From: Physocladia obscura
Taxonomy: Eukaryota; Chytridiomycota; Chytridiomycetes; Chytridiales; Chytriomycetaceae
Reading direction: 5' to 3'
Assembly (NCBI GenBank): GCA_027596945.1
Contig: JADGJH010000802.1
Location: 1 to 14,313, forward strand
Length of the DNA stretch: 14,313 nt
The translations under genes and the position numbers were made by a program. This document shows, in pieces, positions 1 through 9,466 of this stretch (positions are counted from its first letter, which is position 1; each line of letters begins with the position of its first letter). The notes beneath the pieces were generated by a model that saw nothing but the letters and a program-made list of their open reading frames with translations, was not told where the DNA came from and searched no databases.

Positions 1-1
1 C

Positions 2-1037
2 GTCGTCTTTCACAGCCAGACCGGCATCGTGCCCCCGCCCGACGTCGACGTGATCCTGGCCGCCCCCAAAGGTAAGGTGCCCTTTCAACCCTTCAGCCAT
101 CGTCCCTTACCATCCCTTTACCTGCTTGCAGGCTCCGGCTACACCGTCCGCTCCCTCTTTCTCGAGGGCCGCGGCATCAACTCGTCCGTCGCCATCTGGC
201 AGGACGTGTCCGGCAAGGCCAGGGAACGCGCCTTTGGCATGGGCGTCGCCATCGGTTCGGGATACCTCTACGAAACAACCTTGTGCGTACCTCCCTCCAC
301 CCTCCACCTTACCTAAAACAACAACAGTGAAAAGGAAGTCTACTCGGACCTTACCGGCGAACGCGGTGTTCTGATGGGTGCCATCCAGGGAATCTTCCAG
401 GCCCAATACGAAGTCCTTCGTGCCGCTGGCCACTCTCCCTCAGAAGCCTTCAATGAAACTGTCGAAGAAGCGACCCAGTCCCTCTACCCCCTCATTGGTG
501 CCAAAGGTATGGACTGGATGTACGCAAACTGCTCAACAACCGCCCGTCGTGGTGCCCTGGATTGGGCACCCGAATTTCACAAGGCCACCAAGCCAGTCTT
601 TCAACGTCTCTACGAGTCTGTTGCCAATGGAACTGAATCACAACGGTCTATTACTGAGAATGGTAAGAATCTTTTTTTTTTAAATATCTCACGATATATT
701 ATTTTCCAACTTTGCGTTCGGACAAGAGAAAAAAAAAAACAAAACCATCTTGGTACAAGCAAAGCAACTTGTTTATACGCGAGCGTAGCGAGCAACAACA
801 ACAACAAAAAAAAAAAACAATTTTATAAAGTGAGGAGCGAATATAACTAGCAAGAATTTTTAATGAGCGTATTAAAGAAAGAGCCGTTCATCAAAAATTA
901 ACAACAATATCAATGAACCAATAGGGCGCCCCGACTACCGTGAACGATTTGAGGCAGAATTAAAAGAGATTCGTGAATCGGAAATGTGGCGTGCTGGTGT
1001 GACTGTTAGATCTTTGCGTCCAGAAAACCAGAAATAA
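2..1037 (+). CDS. ILV5: Ketol-acid reductoisomerase, C-terminal part (5' end outside window)
   Basis: Mitochondrial acetohydroxyacid (ketol-acid) reductoisomerase, the Mg- and NADPH-dependent second step of valine, leucine and isoleucine synthesis. Visible exons are 2-71, 132-282, 328-662 and 925-1037 (stop TAA 1035-1037), giving 222 residues, roughly the last 55% of a usual fungal enzyme of about 400. Introns are 72-131 (60 nt), 283-327 (45 nt) and 663-924 (262 nt), all GT-AG and all restoring frame. Family landmarks seen in order: DVDVILAAPKG at the end of the Rossmann domain, TVRSLFLEGRGINSS, the metal-binding SDLTGERG segment, the helical-domain block HSPSEAFNETVEEATQSLYP, the STTARRGALDW block, and the C-terminal LRPENQ ending. 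The first exons are clearly more GC-rich than the rest of the window. Identity is certain; the start, mitochondrial presequence and most of the NADPH domain are not visible. Confidence 0.96.
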
Positions 1038-1392
1038 TGATCATGATGATGTTTTGATGAGCTTGAATGTGTGATGACAAGTAATTTTGATCAATCTTTT
1101 TTCTTATTATTTGTTTGTTTTTCTTTTCTTTTCTTTACGTTTATTCTCGCAATTTTTTTGTTTTATTTTCAATAGTGAAAATACTTTATTGGCTTTTTTA
1201 TTTGGTCTTGTGGGTTATGGATAATTTAGCGTTGCTAAAGAATCCATGTTTGCTTAAAAAATGTTCTAGTGTTTGCAAGAATTCCTCGCCTCGCCAACTT
1301 TGCGTTTACATGAGGCACAAGCATCGAATTTTAATCTACTGTGCGAATGCTGGCGGTCTGACCTTCGAAGAAATTGACCGATTGCCGGAAAC
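1038..1392. other. AT-rich intergenic stretch after ILV5
   Basis: This holds the ILV5 3' untranslated region and T-rich sequence (several TTTTCTT runs at 1097-1170). An open frame from about 1115 to 1411 covers it. Its first half is low-complexity hydrophobic translation expected from T-rich DNA. Its last part (about 1290-1411) looks more protein-like but matches nothing I recognise; it may be the outermost trace of the effector relic that follows. Confidence 0.5.
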
Positions 1393-3086
1393 GCTCAGTT
1401 TGACGGCTTAGCGGTGAACGCACAGAAAGGTGAAAAGATGCTGTATCTGCGTTTCAATTTGCGCCTGGATCCTGCTGGGCGAATGATGATTTATTTTTCA
1501 CGGTGGGTTCATTGTAATCATCCCTCCGCAGTATTCTCAATGATAGTTAAAAAAACAGGGCATGAAGTCGATGGAAGAAGTGTCTGTATTACTCCGACCG
1601 AGAATATACCATGTGCTTGTTCGCGTTCCGCCAGTAATTAGTGAGTGGTTTTTTCATTTCACCATATTCTTCCGCGACAGCTATCAAGTGCTGCGTTGTT
1701 CACGATTTAACGCCGATCATATAAAGCTAATTGTTTTCTTTTCTTGATTTCTGTTATTATTTTTTTCTTCGTTGTTAGATTCCATTTGTCAACCACAGAG
1801 TAAGACCTTATTCGCTATTTTTTCTCGCCGTCAATAGTTGCCAGAGGGACCCAATCTGATTTAATAGACATTCTGAAAGACCCCAAGACTTTCTACATAG
1901 TTGATGCATTCAAGCCAATTGACGTAGAGGCAAAGACAATTTTGCTTTCCTCCCCCCGACGAGATGTGTGGTACAAATTCAGCGATGACAACTGTGATAT
2001 CTGTTAAATGTCAATCTGGTCCAAGGAAGAGATACACATATGCCAAGCTCTACTCTCCGCTGACGTCCCTGCTGAACTTGCAGATGAATTGTTTGAAAAA
2101 TGGGGTGAAGTGCGTCAATTTGTTCTGGGAAATGCGCTGGTATCTGAGCTGCAAAAAAAGCTTGAGCATGCTATCATTTCTGTGGACCTGGATGCTGTTT
2201 TCAAATGCATTGGAAATCCTGAAGACTCAGATCAAGTTGTTCACCATCTGATTCATATCCATGTTGCCAATGATTTCAAAAGCAAAGTTCATTGTTTTGC
2301 TTCAAACTTTGTTGCAGAACAAATCTATTTGCAATTGTTTCTGACCAAACTCAAGCACCTCATCCGAATTATTGCTGTTTCTGAAGGAGTTAAAAAAACA
2401 GGAGTTTTGCGAGGTACCTTATTTGAGAGGCATGCCCATGATGTTATTGCTGGTGGAGGAACATTTGGTTGCCAGCAATTATTTGAAAAAACAACAAAAG
2501 TTGGGGCATTAAATGATGGTGACAAGCAAATCACTATTTCACATCTAAACACACTCCTTTTTGCTGATGAGGAACAAGTTCAAACATCAAGTGGACTGTC
2601 TGTAAGTGAACAACTATGAATCTGTGTTAAAGTCAGCAGTTTAACTTTCACTATTTTAAATTTGAGAGCAACAAATACTATAATTTCAGAGATCTTATTG
2701 TTTTACATTTGTTTTCTTAAAACAAACAAAAATGAAATTTCTAGTCCAATTCCAAACCCTTTATTGTTTACACCCTCTAGTGTGCCCTCACAATAGTTCA
2801 AGAGACAAATATGCAACGGCAGTTCTCCATTGGACCAATCAATCTTGTCAACTTAAATAATAAAACAATTTCATCATGTTCAATTTGAATATCATATATA
2901 TACTAACAATTTGTTGATTCATTTATCAAACCAAACCTTTTACTACAGACAGCAAGCATCAAGAAACACATACACAAGCAAGTTGGACTTTACCATGTTC
3001 TTTAATTATTTGAAAGTCCTTCAAATTTGTACCTGTACTTTGTAGTTCCAAAAGACCATTCCAAGGAGTTCAAGTTTCAGAGTTAA
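1393..3086 (+). pseudogene. Crinkler-RHS (CRN) type effector gene, decayed
   Basis: CRN-RHS proteins combine a short ubiquitin-like header, a P-loop NTPase module and a C-terminal nuclease-like module; they are secreted or nuclear-acting effectors described in oomycetes, chytrids and other lineages. Seen here: a header remnant ending in RIYHVLVRVPP (about 1600-1632); a probable intron 1641-1778 (GTGAGT...TAG); a very short possible intron 1800-1837; then one frame from 1840 to 2619 with DPKTFYIVD (Walker B-like, about 1882-1908), EAKTILLSSPRR, an IWSKEE block, ELFEKWGEVRQFVL (family: kWGGiPRyVL) and HCFASNFVAEQIY. A C-terminal trace LYFVVPKDHSKEF (about 3030-3071) matches the usual CRN ending. 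Breaks: a TAA at 2005-2007, frame changes before 1547 and between about 2600 and 2949, a TAA at 3003-3005, and no Walker A segment at all. Recognition of the 1840-2500 core is firm; the header is weaker and the outer limits are approximate. Confidence 0.77.
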
Positions 3087-3146
3087 TGCAACAAAAACTC
3101 CCAATTACACTTAATAAAGTCTATACATGAGATTAGGTGATATCCA

Positions 3147-3910
3147 TTGACATCTAGTCTATTGCACATATCAGTGGCTGCTTTTTACCAGTTGCTTCAA
3201 GTTGAACCTTTCAAACACTGGGCCAAGGAACTCAACATGATGTGGGCTGCTCAACTTTACAAGTTGACCAACTGCTCAATTCCTGCAGTTTGGATATGGC
3301 ATGGGGCTCTTTTTGGTGTGCACTTACCTTTTGGGAAAGCCTGCTGCAACTCACAACACACAACAACATGCTCTGGCACCATCAAGAGGCTGAATTACTT
3401 GAACATTCAACAGTGCAATTTGTCTAAGCACCAGCTATCCAGCCCCCATACAAACTGCCACTCAAATCACCACATGTGCTTTCTGAAAATACTTGGCTCC
3501 AGCTACATAAACAGGCAATTGTGGAACTTGAAGATAGCCTTGACAAAAGTGCAGGCACTATCCAAGTTGAGCTGGATGATGGAACCTGGTTGTATCTGAA
3601 GTCAGGCACAGGCATTGACCAGAAGGCACACAACACAGTTTTGAGGTGGACCCTTGTTGCAGTTACATTTCATGAAGAATGCCTCAAATGCAGTCACACT
3701 CTTTTCCATCTGCATGCATCCAAATCCTCTGGTGCAGTTGATTCTTTATCAAGCTCGTACCCAATGGTGGATCCCCCAGCAGGCAGTCTTGAACATGTTT
3801 TGCAACACAGCACAAAATAAAACAAGTTGTGGCTGAAGCAGTGGGATACATCTACCTGGAATGTAAACATTTTCAGCAGTAGCCCAATGGATTCTGGATT
3901 GACCTAAACA
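3147..3910 (+). mobile_element. LINE (non-LTR retrotransposon) fragment, C-terminal part of ORF2, degenerate
   Basis: This is a 5'-truncated piece of a LINE ORF2, downstream of the reverse transcriptase core. It begins with a helical segment (QLLQVEPF..., then KELNMMWAAQL near 3225-3258) typical of the region just after the polymerase. After a frame change it continues from 3428 to 3820 with VLRWTLVAVTFHEECLKC (about 3638-3691). That fits the LINE pattern RWRLG..H..C..C that opens the C-terminal zinc-knuckle-like domain. After another frame change at about 3820 comes EAVGYIYLEC and then PNGFWID (about 3881-3901), a recurring end of such proteins. Several stops and frameshifts make it non-functional. 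It is related to the second copy at 4540-5110 over about 3165-3480. Confidence 0.75.
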
Positions 3911-4131
3911 GGATAGTCTATTGACCAGTGCAGTGACACCCTCTGTTTCATATATGTCAACCTGTGGTACCACTTTTGGCTGTCTCTGGAACCAAGACCA
4001 TGCAGGTGCAGGGTAACACTTAAGGTCACTTGACCATCACCTCCCTTTGAAACAAAAACCTTTTTACTTTGAAACCATGTTGAATCCTGCAAATGTAGAT
4101 TCATTTGAACTGGTGGAATTGGTACAATAAA
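3911..4131 (+). other. Probable LINE 3' untranslated region with AATAAA
   Basis: This segment follows the NGFWID-type end of the first LINE fragment and is less AT-rich than what follows. It ends with an AATAAA at 4126-4131, after which base composition drops abruptly to very AT-rich. A minus-strand open stretch also crosses it, but I recognise nothing in that. Assigning it to the LINE is inference from position; a target-site duplication was not found. Confidence 0.35.
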
Positions 4132-4539
4132 GTATAATTTAGTTTTTTTAAAATCTTATTATTTATTTCCAAGAATTTAAAATGCCCAATTCCATGCCTT
4201 AAAATAAAATTTTTGTGCCTCAATCTCTTAACAAAAGAACTTGTTCAAATGTAAACGACAAAGTTAGAACATTCAATCCCTATTCTTGAATTTCACCTTG
4301 AATAAAATAAATTTTATATTCTTTTACAGTTATCTAATAAATAATGCTTCTATTTCCAATTCTGTTAAATATTATTTAACATCTATTCAGCTTATATAAT
4401 GCATTTTATTTCTTAAATCTAACAAACAAACATTTTATTTAATTTATCCCTATAGTTATTTTACTTTTAAGTTGGGAATTAGTCTGGAAGCTGGATAATA
4501 TTCTTTTTTATATTCTTACTGCAATAAAGATAATGAGAA
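4132..4539. other. AT-rich spacer without genes
   Basis: Very AT-rich sequence between the two LINE fragments. No open frame of note, RNA gene or repeat unit was seen. It contains scattered AATAAA-like hexamers that carry no weight in such composition. Confidence 0.6.
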
Positions 4540-5110
4540 AGTGACACTTTGGTGCCAACAGGGTATTGACTGGACCCAGCTGGCTCATCCAGAAGGCTTT
4601 TGGAGTTATCATGATTCTTGCATCCCTTGTCATGAATGCAATGGGATGGACCCCTGCAGTTTTGACTAACATATATAGGAGCTTTGTTTGCCTAATCCTT
4701 GAATTTGGTGTTGCACTCAAAATCCAGTCAGCCAAAGCCTTTAAGACATACAAATCTGTCCAACTACTGGCTTTGCATACAAAGGCATCCAATCCATGGC
4801 GCACATCCATGGTTGCTCTCCACCAGTTGCTTCACATTAACTGGGTTAATGAACTCAATATGTTGTGGGCTGCTCAGCTCCATGATTCAATTGACTGTTT
4901 GATTTCTACTGTTCAGATCTGGCATGAGGCACTTCTCAGTGAGCACTTACCTTTCTAAGAAATTCTGCTGCAAATCACCACACAACAACATGATCTGGCA
5001 CCATCAAGAGGCTGAACTACTTGAACACTCAATTGCACTACTGAACTACCCACCAGCAATTTAGTTTCCCTAGAAACTACAATGCAAATCACAATGTGTG
5101 CATGCAGGAA
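4540..5110 (+). mobile_element. Second LINE fragment, end of reverse transcriptase and following region, degenerate
   Basis: The frame open at about 4540-4956 carries MNAMGWTPAVLTNIYRSF (about 4632-4685), then LILEFGVAL. This corresponds to the segment of LINE reverse transcriptases reading roughly lyksFirpvleYGlal, followed by the ALHQLLHINW and NELNMLWAAQL block. The frame is broken by TAA at 4956-4958, but nucleotide similarity to the first copy continues (shared CTGGCACCATCAAGAGGCTG at about 4995-5014 and 3374-3393) to roughly 5110. Beyond that the two copies diverge: this one lacks the RW...C..C zinc-knuckle part, while the first lacks the upstream polymerase part. It is non-functional, and belongs to the same family as 3147-3910. 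Confidence 0.75.
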
Positions 5111-5461
5111 ATCTTGTAGTGGAGTATGGGATTGAGGCACCGCTGCTGAAAGAAATTGATCCCAGCTATGAAATTATTAGATTGTGAGAAAGGAAAGTTG
5201 TATGGGAATCAAAATTGAATAGTGATAGTTACAGGGCTGCCAGTGCAGCGCAATTGATTATTTGAGATTTTGTCCGTTTATGTGCAAATCAAAACTACAA
5301 AACAAAAAAAAGCAATAGTTTCGAAAAATATACTCAAAACCAAGTTCTCGCGGAATAACGTAAATGCGTAGAGCTTGGACATATCTAAGTAGCCTGCGGA
5401 ATATAATTGAATTTATTGAAACCAAAAACCAAAAACTTTTCACAAAATTGAACAAGAGTAT
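5111..5461. other. Intergenic stretch and 3' region of the monooxygenase
   Basis: No gene is recognised. A short open stretch at about 5106-5185 (containing LVVEYGIEAPLLKEIDPSYE) begins where the LINE similarity ends; it looks protein-like but is too short to assign. The part from about 5230 to 5461 is AT-rich and includes the 3' untranslated region of the minus-strand gene. Confidence 0.5.
5412..5417 (-). terminator. Polyadenylation signal AATAAA of the monooxygenase
   Basis: On the minus strand AATAAA lies about 45 nt after the stop codon (5462-5464), a usual distance for a fungal 3' end. The hexamer is common in AT-rich DNA, so this rests mainly on position. Confidence 0.45.
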
Positions 5462-7535
5462 CTACTTGTTCAAGTACCAAGCGATTACACCTCCAATCAC
5501 AGCAGTAAAGAAAACGCCATGCATCCAGTCATGTTTCAAAGGATTGAACGGTTTTACAGCCAATGACAGTGCACTTTCGTCAAATTTGAGCCATCCAACG
5601 CGATCCCTCAAATACGCCAACACAATATTCGCCGAAGCAGGTTCAGAGCGTAATCCCACGTGTCCATCTGGACGGATCAAAAACAAACATTGTCCTCGTA
5701 CGCCAACAGTACTAGTTTCGCATTCACTTGCTGGAATGACAATATACGCTGTAATAGCTCCCTGAGTGCTTTTGATAAGATGTTCACCAAGTTCATGAAG
5801 GCTAGCCAACGAGAGGTCAAAAGTAGGTAGTTTTGAATGACAGCAGCCCTGGAAAAACACAAGCTTGAAGCCAGTTGTTTGAATCCAAAACGAAGTTTCT
5901 ACAGTTGGAAACATGTGGATCGAGATGCGGTCACCTGCATGGAGTCTGTTGGCAAAAAGGCGGAGAATGTTTTGATTACGACGACGGAAAAAGTGAGGGA
6001 TCAATGGCGGTTTCTCCCAATGTTCACTGTTGAATTCCACGTTACGGTAATTGTGAATGGTTTCGCCGATTGTTTGTGCAATGATGTCACATACAAAGCT
6101 TTGAGAAGTAGCCAGCCCAATTACTTTGTCACGAATGAATCGTAACATGCAGTTTTCAAGAGTCGTCATTGTTGAGGCTCGCGTTGTAAAATCAATTAAG
6201 TTTTTGCCGATTGCAAGCCGCTCGTTTTCGTAGCTTTCCAATAGAGCCGGAGAAGCTTGATTTTTTAGCACCATTGCGAGCTTCCAACCCAAATTTATGG
6301 CTTCCTGGATACCCGTGTTTTGACCTTGTCCGCCTGAATAAAACTAGTTTGGAATTTTGAAAAAAAAACAAACAAGTAACTGTAAATACCTGCAGGAGAA
6401 TGGGCATGGCACGCGTCACCTGCCAAAAATACATGCTTTCCATCGGAATACCCTCCAACCAGTCTCTCATTGACTCGAAAGTGAGTTTGCCATCTAATCT
6501 TGTCAATAATGATGTTGGCTTGAAGACGTTCCCTCAACAATATCTGCCCATCCAACAGTGGAATATCTGCCAAAATTGCCTGACCATGAGAATTAAACTT
6601 GCCAGTAGCGTACTTTTTCGCTTCTTCATCCGTCAAAGAAACACCAGACATGTATGATACTTCATGTGTTGAGTCGCCTGGCATCGGAGTGATGAAACCC
6701 ATTCCTTTCGAGGTCAAGTATATGCTCAAGGCGGTATTGTCGATTTCAAGAACTTGATGCTTGGTAGTGAAGTGAGCCGAGTAGAAGGTTCCTGGAAGGA
6801 CTTGACCATTGAAAGAGAGGCCGATTGCTTTTCTCACAATGGATTTTGTTCCGTCTATGCGCGTGTGTTGTTTGTGTTACAATGGCAAGGAAATATGAAG
6901 CATTAAAATAAGCAAATACGAACCACAACCAATCAAGTATTTCACATGTACAGTCACACGACCAGACGGCGTGTTCAGAATCGCCTCGATTGGATATCCA
7001 GAGTTGTTTTCAACATATTTGAAAGAGACAAAAGCAGTAGAGCGATTGATGTGCAAATTATTCGCAGTACAGTATTCAGCGAGGAGCTATTATTTTTTAT
7101 AAACTTATCGTAAGTGAATGCAGTAATGTTGTTTGTGGAACCCTGAAGGAAATTATTTTAAAAAAAAAGAGCAGTAAAAAAACGTACTTTTTCCGTGTAC
7201 CACTGCTCCAAGAGTACACCATAATGGTAAGCAGAGTCAAAATGTTTTGCCAGATTTATGCGAGTTAAGAAGGCATTTTGATCTCCGCGAAAAACGACGT
7301 TGGTCAGTCTTAAGCCATAGGCTTCGGCAGCAGTAACAATTCCAGTGAATGCGGCGAGCACCTCCAGAGATCTAGGCCAAAGTATAGAAGCCTTTGTTTG
7401 AAGAAGCTGTTCTTTCAGGGAGTCCACCAAAAGAACCTGTGACGCGAGTCCTTGACGGACCAGTTCACACGCGACAGAAAGTCCGACTGGGCCTGCCCCA
7501 ACAATAAGGGTATCGTATTCCTTCTTAGTTTCCAT
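5462..7535 (-). CDS. FAD-dependent monooxygenase (phenol/pentachlorophenol hydroxylase family) with C-terminal membrane tail
   Basis: Group A flavoprotein hydroxylase; such enzymes use NAD(P)H and O2 to hydroxylate an aromatic or polyketide ring. Exons on the minus strand are 7535-7188, 7086-6924, 6854-6390 and 6333-5462; introns of 101, 69 and 56 nt are GT-AG and keep frame, giving 615 residues. Motifs: dinucleotide-binding LIVGAGPVGLS (residues 10-20), the second FAD motif GCDGTKSIVR (from residue 169), and the ribityl-binding GD motif HVFLAGDACHAHSPAGGQG with Asp317, split by intron 3. The C-terminal third has IRPDGHVGLR, typical of the thioredoxin-like dimerisation domain of this family. 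The last 20 or so residues (from about FFTAVIGGVIAWYL) form a hydrophobic segment followed by only a few residues, so a tail anchor to the ER or outer mitochondrial membrane is inferred. The start is the only ATG before the FAD motif. Substrate unknown. No breaks seen. Confidence 0.92.
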
Positions 7536-7616
7536 GATTTATAAATCTATTTGACAATATGTTGGAATTTTTTTCCAATGCTTAGTTTCGAAACGATGAC
7601 TCAGTGATTTTTCACA
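7536..7616. promoter_or_regulatory. Short divergent promoter region of the monooxygenase, with AP-1/Gcn4-type site
   Basis: Only about 50-80 bp separate the monooxygenase start from the bZIP-like coding sequence on the other strand. TGACTCA at 7597-7603 is a perfect match to the palindromic site bound by AP-1, Gcn4 and Yap-type bZIP proteins, 62 bp upstream of the monooxygenase ATG. A CCAAT pentamer lies at 7575-7579 on the plus strand. That the sites work is inference. Confidence 0.5.
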
Positions 7617-7946
7617 ATGAACTGCAGTCCAGACAGCAAACTCTCAACCGAGCAAACGGACGTAATTACCGCAAACGGAAGCAGAAGGAATTCAGCGAAA
7701 TGGCGGCAAATTAAACGCCTCGAAGATCAAATTGTCTTACTGCAAATGTCGCCGACAATCAATGGACTGATTGGCTGCGTGAATTGCGTCAACTGTGTTT
7801 TGGATGCCGCTTCGATCATCCCTAGTTTGAGTCTGAGCCCCATTGGTGCCTCCCTTTCTTTAATCACTCCTCACAGTCAAATCATCGTCAATCCATTGCA
7901 ACTGGCTCCTGCACAAAAGTTTGATTTCTTGAATCCTTGCTTTTGA
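7586..7946 (+). pseudogene. bZIP transcription factor-like sequence split between two frames
   Basis: From 7586 to 7711 one frame encodes LNRANGRNYRKRKQKEF. This fits the bZIP basic region: Asn followed seven residues later by Arg (N-x7-R), YRKRK, and a hydrophobic residue (Met, codon 7700-7702) nine residues after the Arg where the first zipper Leu belongs. That frame stops at TAA 7712-7714. The adjacent frame, open from 7617 to 7946, continues at once with IKRLEDQIVLLQ, whose Leu residues fall on the next heptad positions (seven apart) if the two frames are read as one protein. The tail of about 65 residues after the zipper is Ser/Leu/Pro-rich and ends in TGA at 7944-7946. No ATG opens the basic-region frame. 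It may be a frameshifted gene, a sequencing error, or a gene whose 5' part is missing; an ATG at 7617 alone would encode a protein without a basic region. Confidence 0.5.
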
Positions 7947-8078
7947 TTTTGGTATTTTCTTTTGCGATAGAAAAACAAAAAGAAAAACAACACCCTAGAA
8001 AATTCGCATCAACACAGTATCAATCAAAGGCCAAAGATGCAAAATTAACGAAAAGCTAGCACACCCGGCGCACAAAAA
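7947..8078. other. Short intergenic gap between convergent ends
   Basis: The gap holds the downstream flank of the bZIP-like sequence and the 3' region of SVF1. It is A-rich on the plus strand at 7970-8000; no clear AATAAA was found for SVF1. Confidence 0.4.
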
Positions 8079-9466
8079 TTAATACTCTGTCATAAGGAAC
8101 ACACACTCAATAAATGCCTTTCCTTCAAGCTCAAATTTTTCTGATCCGATCGTAACTTTGGCTGTCACATCCTCATACCATTGATATACGAACGGAGCAG
8201 TTATAAACGTTTGACTGTCGATGAACAAAATTAAAATTAAAAAATAGAAATGAAATTGTAACAAAAACATGTTTACATAAAAAATAAAAATAATTATGGA
8301 TGCAGCGCTTACATTAACATCTTCAACAAGAATGGCAATTCGCCCAGCACGTCAATACGGTCAAGAAGATTTTTCTGAACCAACGATATTTCAACCCGAA
8401 TATCTTCACCAGTTTCTTCAGTTTTTCCTGTCCATACAATAAATAATTGAGTTGGAACTTCATATCCGCTGAAACTTTCGTCCAGTTCAGTTTGAACATG
8501 AACAGTGCGATTTGCAGTTGTGACGGCGATACGTTTTCCATTTCTCACAATTGCCCCAGTGCTTGCAGATTTAACTGCATATTCACTTTCTTTTGGCATA
8601 TCGAACTGAAAACACAGAATAGTGCTCAGGATTAATAATGCTTGCTTGGGCTTGTGAGGACAAAAAATGGGTCAACAAATCTCACCTCATACAAGAATAT
8701 TGAGTCATTCGCGTTCTGGAAATTAACAAAATTCCATCTTGAAACATATTGTGGGCAGCATTGAATAGCATGAAGAAACATTCCAGAACCCTGGACGTCA
8801 GATTTTTTGCCATCGAACGTAATATTTCCATGAACTTTTGCTTTTGGGATAAACTGGGCTTCGACAAAACCCTGATCTTCAGTTTCGTTGAACAGCACCT
8901 TTCCATCATTAACTTTGAATGCACTGCCGGCGAGAGGTTCAAAGACGAGATCGAGGGCAGCCTCAGAACCGATATCGATGTTGATTTTGAAGCCACCATT
9001 ATTATCGGAAATGAATGAGAATTCCTCGCAGACAACAGAGCGATTATCATCTGAAAGAACAAAAGAGGCAACAGCGGGAGAAAGGGTGCGGCTGAACTTT
9101 GATTTGTCGGGATTGTAGATACGTAGTACCATCTGGTGGAATAATTGATAAATTGTATATTGGTTACAAATCAAGGCGAAACAATACCTGGACGGAGGGC
9201 CCCAAGCCAAGAGTTGAGTAGACCAGCTGGGCCAGCACGTAGACGCCGCTGTCCAGCGAGAAATAGAAGGTGAAGGCTTCTGTGCTCTGGGCCGGATACT
9301 CGAGTTGCCACTTGAGCGCGTCGTGCGGACACGCGAGACCGAGTTCGGACACTGGACGTGACGGACTCAACGAAATTTGTTCGGATACAGGATCACCAAT
9401 ACGCGTAGCCGGCGTCTTGGGGAACGTTGTGGGTGTTTCCTCTGCGCTCCAAAGCCAACCTGACAT
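8079..9466 (-). CDS. SVF1: Svf1-like survival factor / ceramide-binding protein
   Basis: Svf1 is a fungal protein of two lipocalin-like domains, required for survival under oxidative stress in yeast and reported to bind ceramide between ER and Golgi. Exons on the minus strand are 9466-9188, 9132-8686, 8605-8313 and 8214-8079; introns of 55, 80 and 98 nt are GT-AG and keep frame, giving 384 residues. Evidence: exon 1 has EAFTFYFSLDSGVYVLAQLVYS followed by a GPSVQ junction, matching the start of the Svf1 N-terminal domain. Exon 2 has MVLRIYNPDK and later KVHGNITFDGK and MFLHAIQCCPQYVSRWNF. Exons 3-4 carry ELPFLLKMLIQTFITAPFVYQW and the C-terminal GKAFIECVF strand. The length is shorter than S. 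cerevisiae Svf1 but complete across both domains. The start ATG (9466-9464) gives a short N-terminus, MSGWLWSAEET, in place of the longer amphipathic helix of yeast. It shares its promoter with CDK7. Confidence 0.88.

Noticed and set aside
374..850. Open frame running past the third ILV5 exon to 850
   Set aside because: From 663 it is translation through the intron; the GTAAGA donor and the in-frame exon at 925 explain the gene.
3904..4104. Minus-strand open frame, extendable to about 4155, beginning with an LYFIVP-like string similar to the CRN C-terminal motif
   Set aside because: Only about five residues resemble the CRN ending, the rest does not, and no other CRN blocks lie upstream on that strand. 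It lies opposite the likely LINE 3' region.
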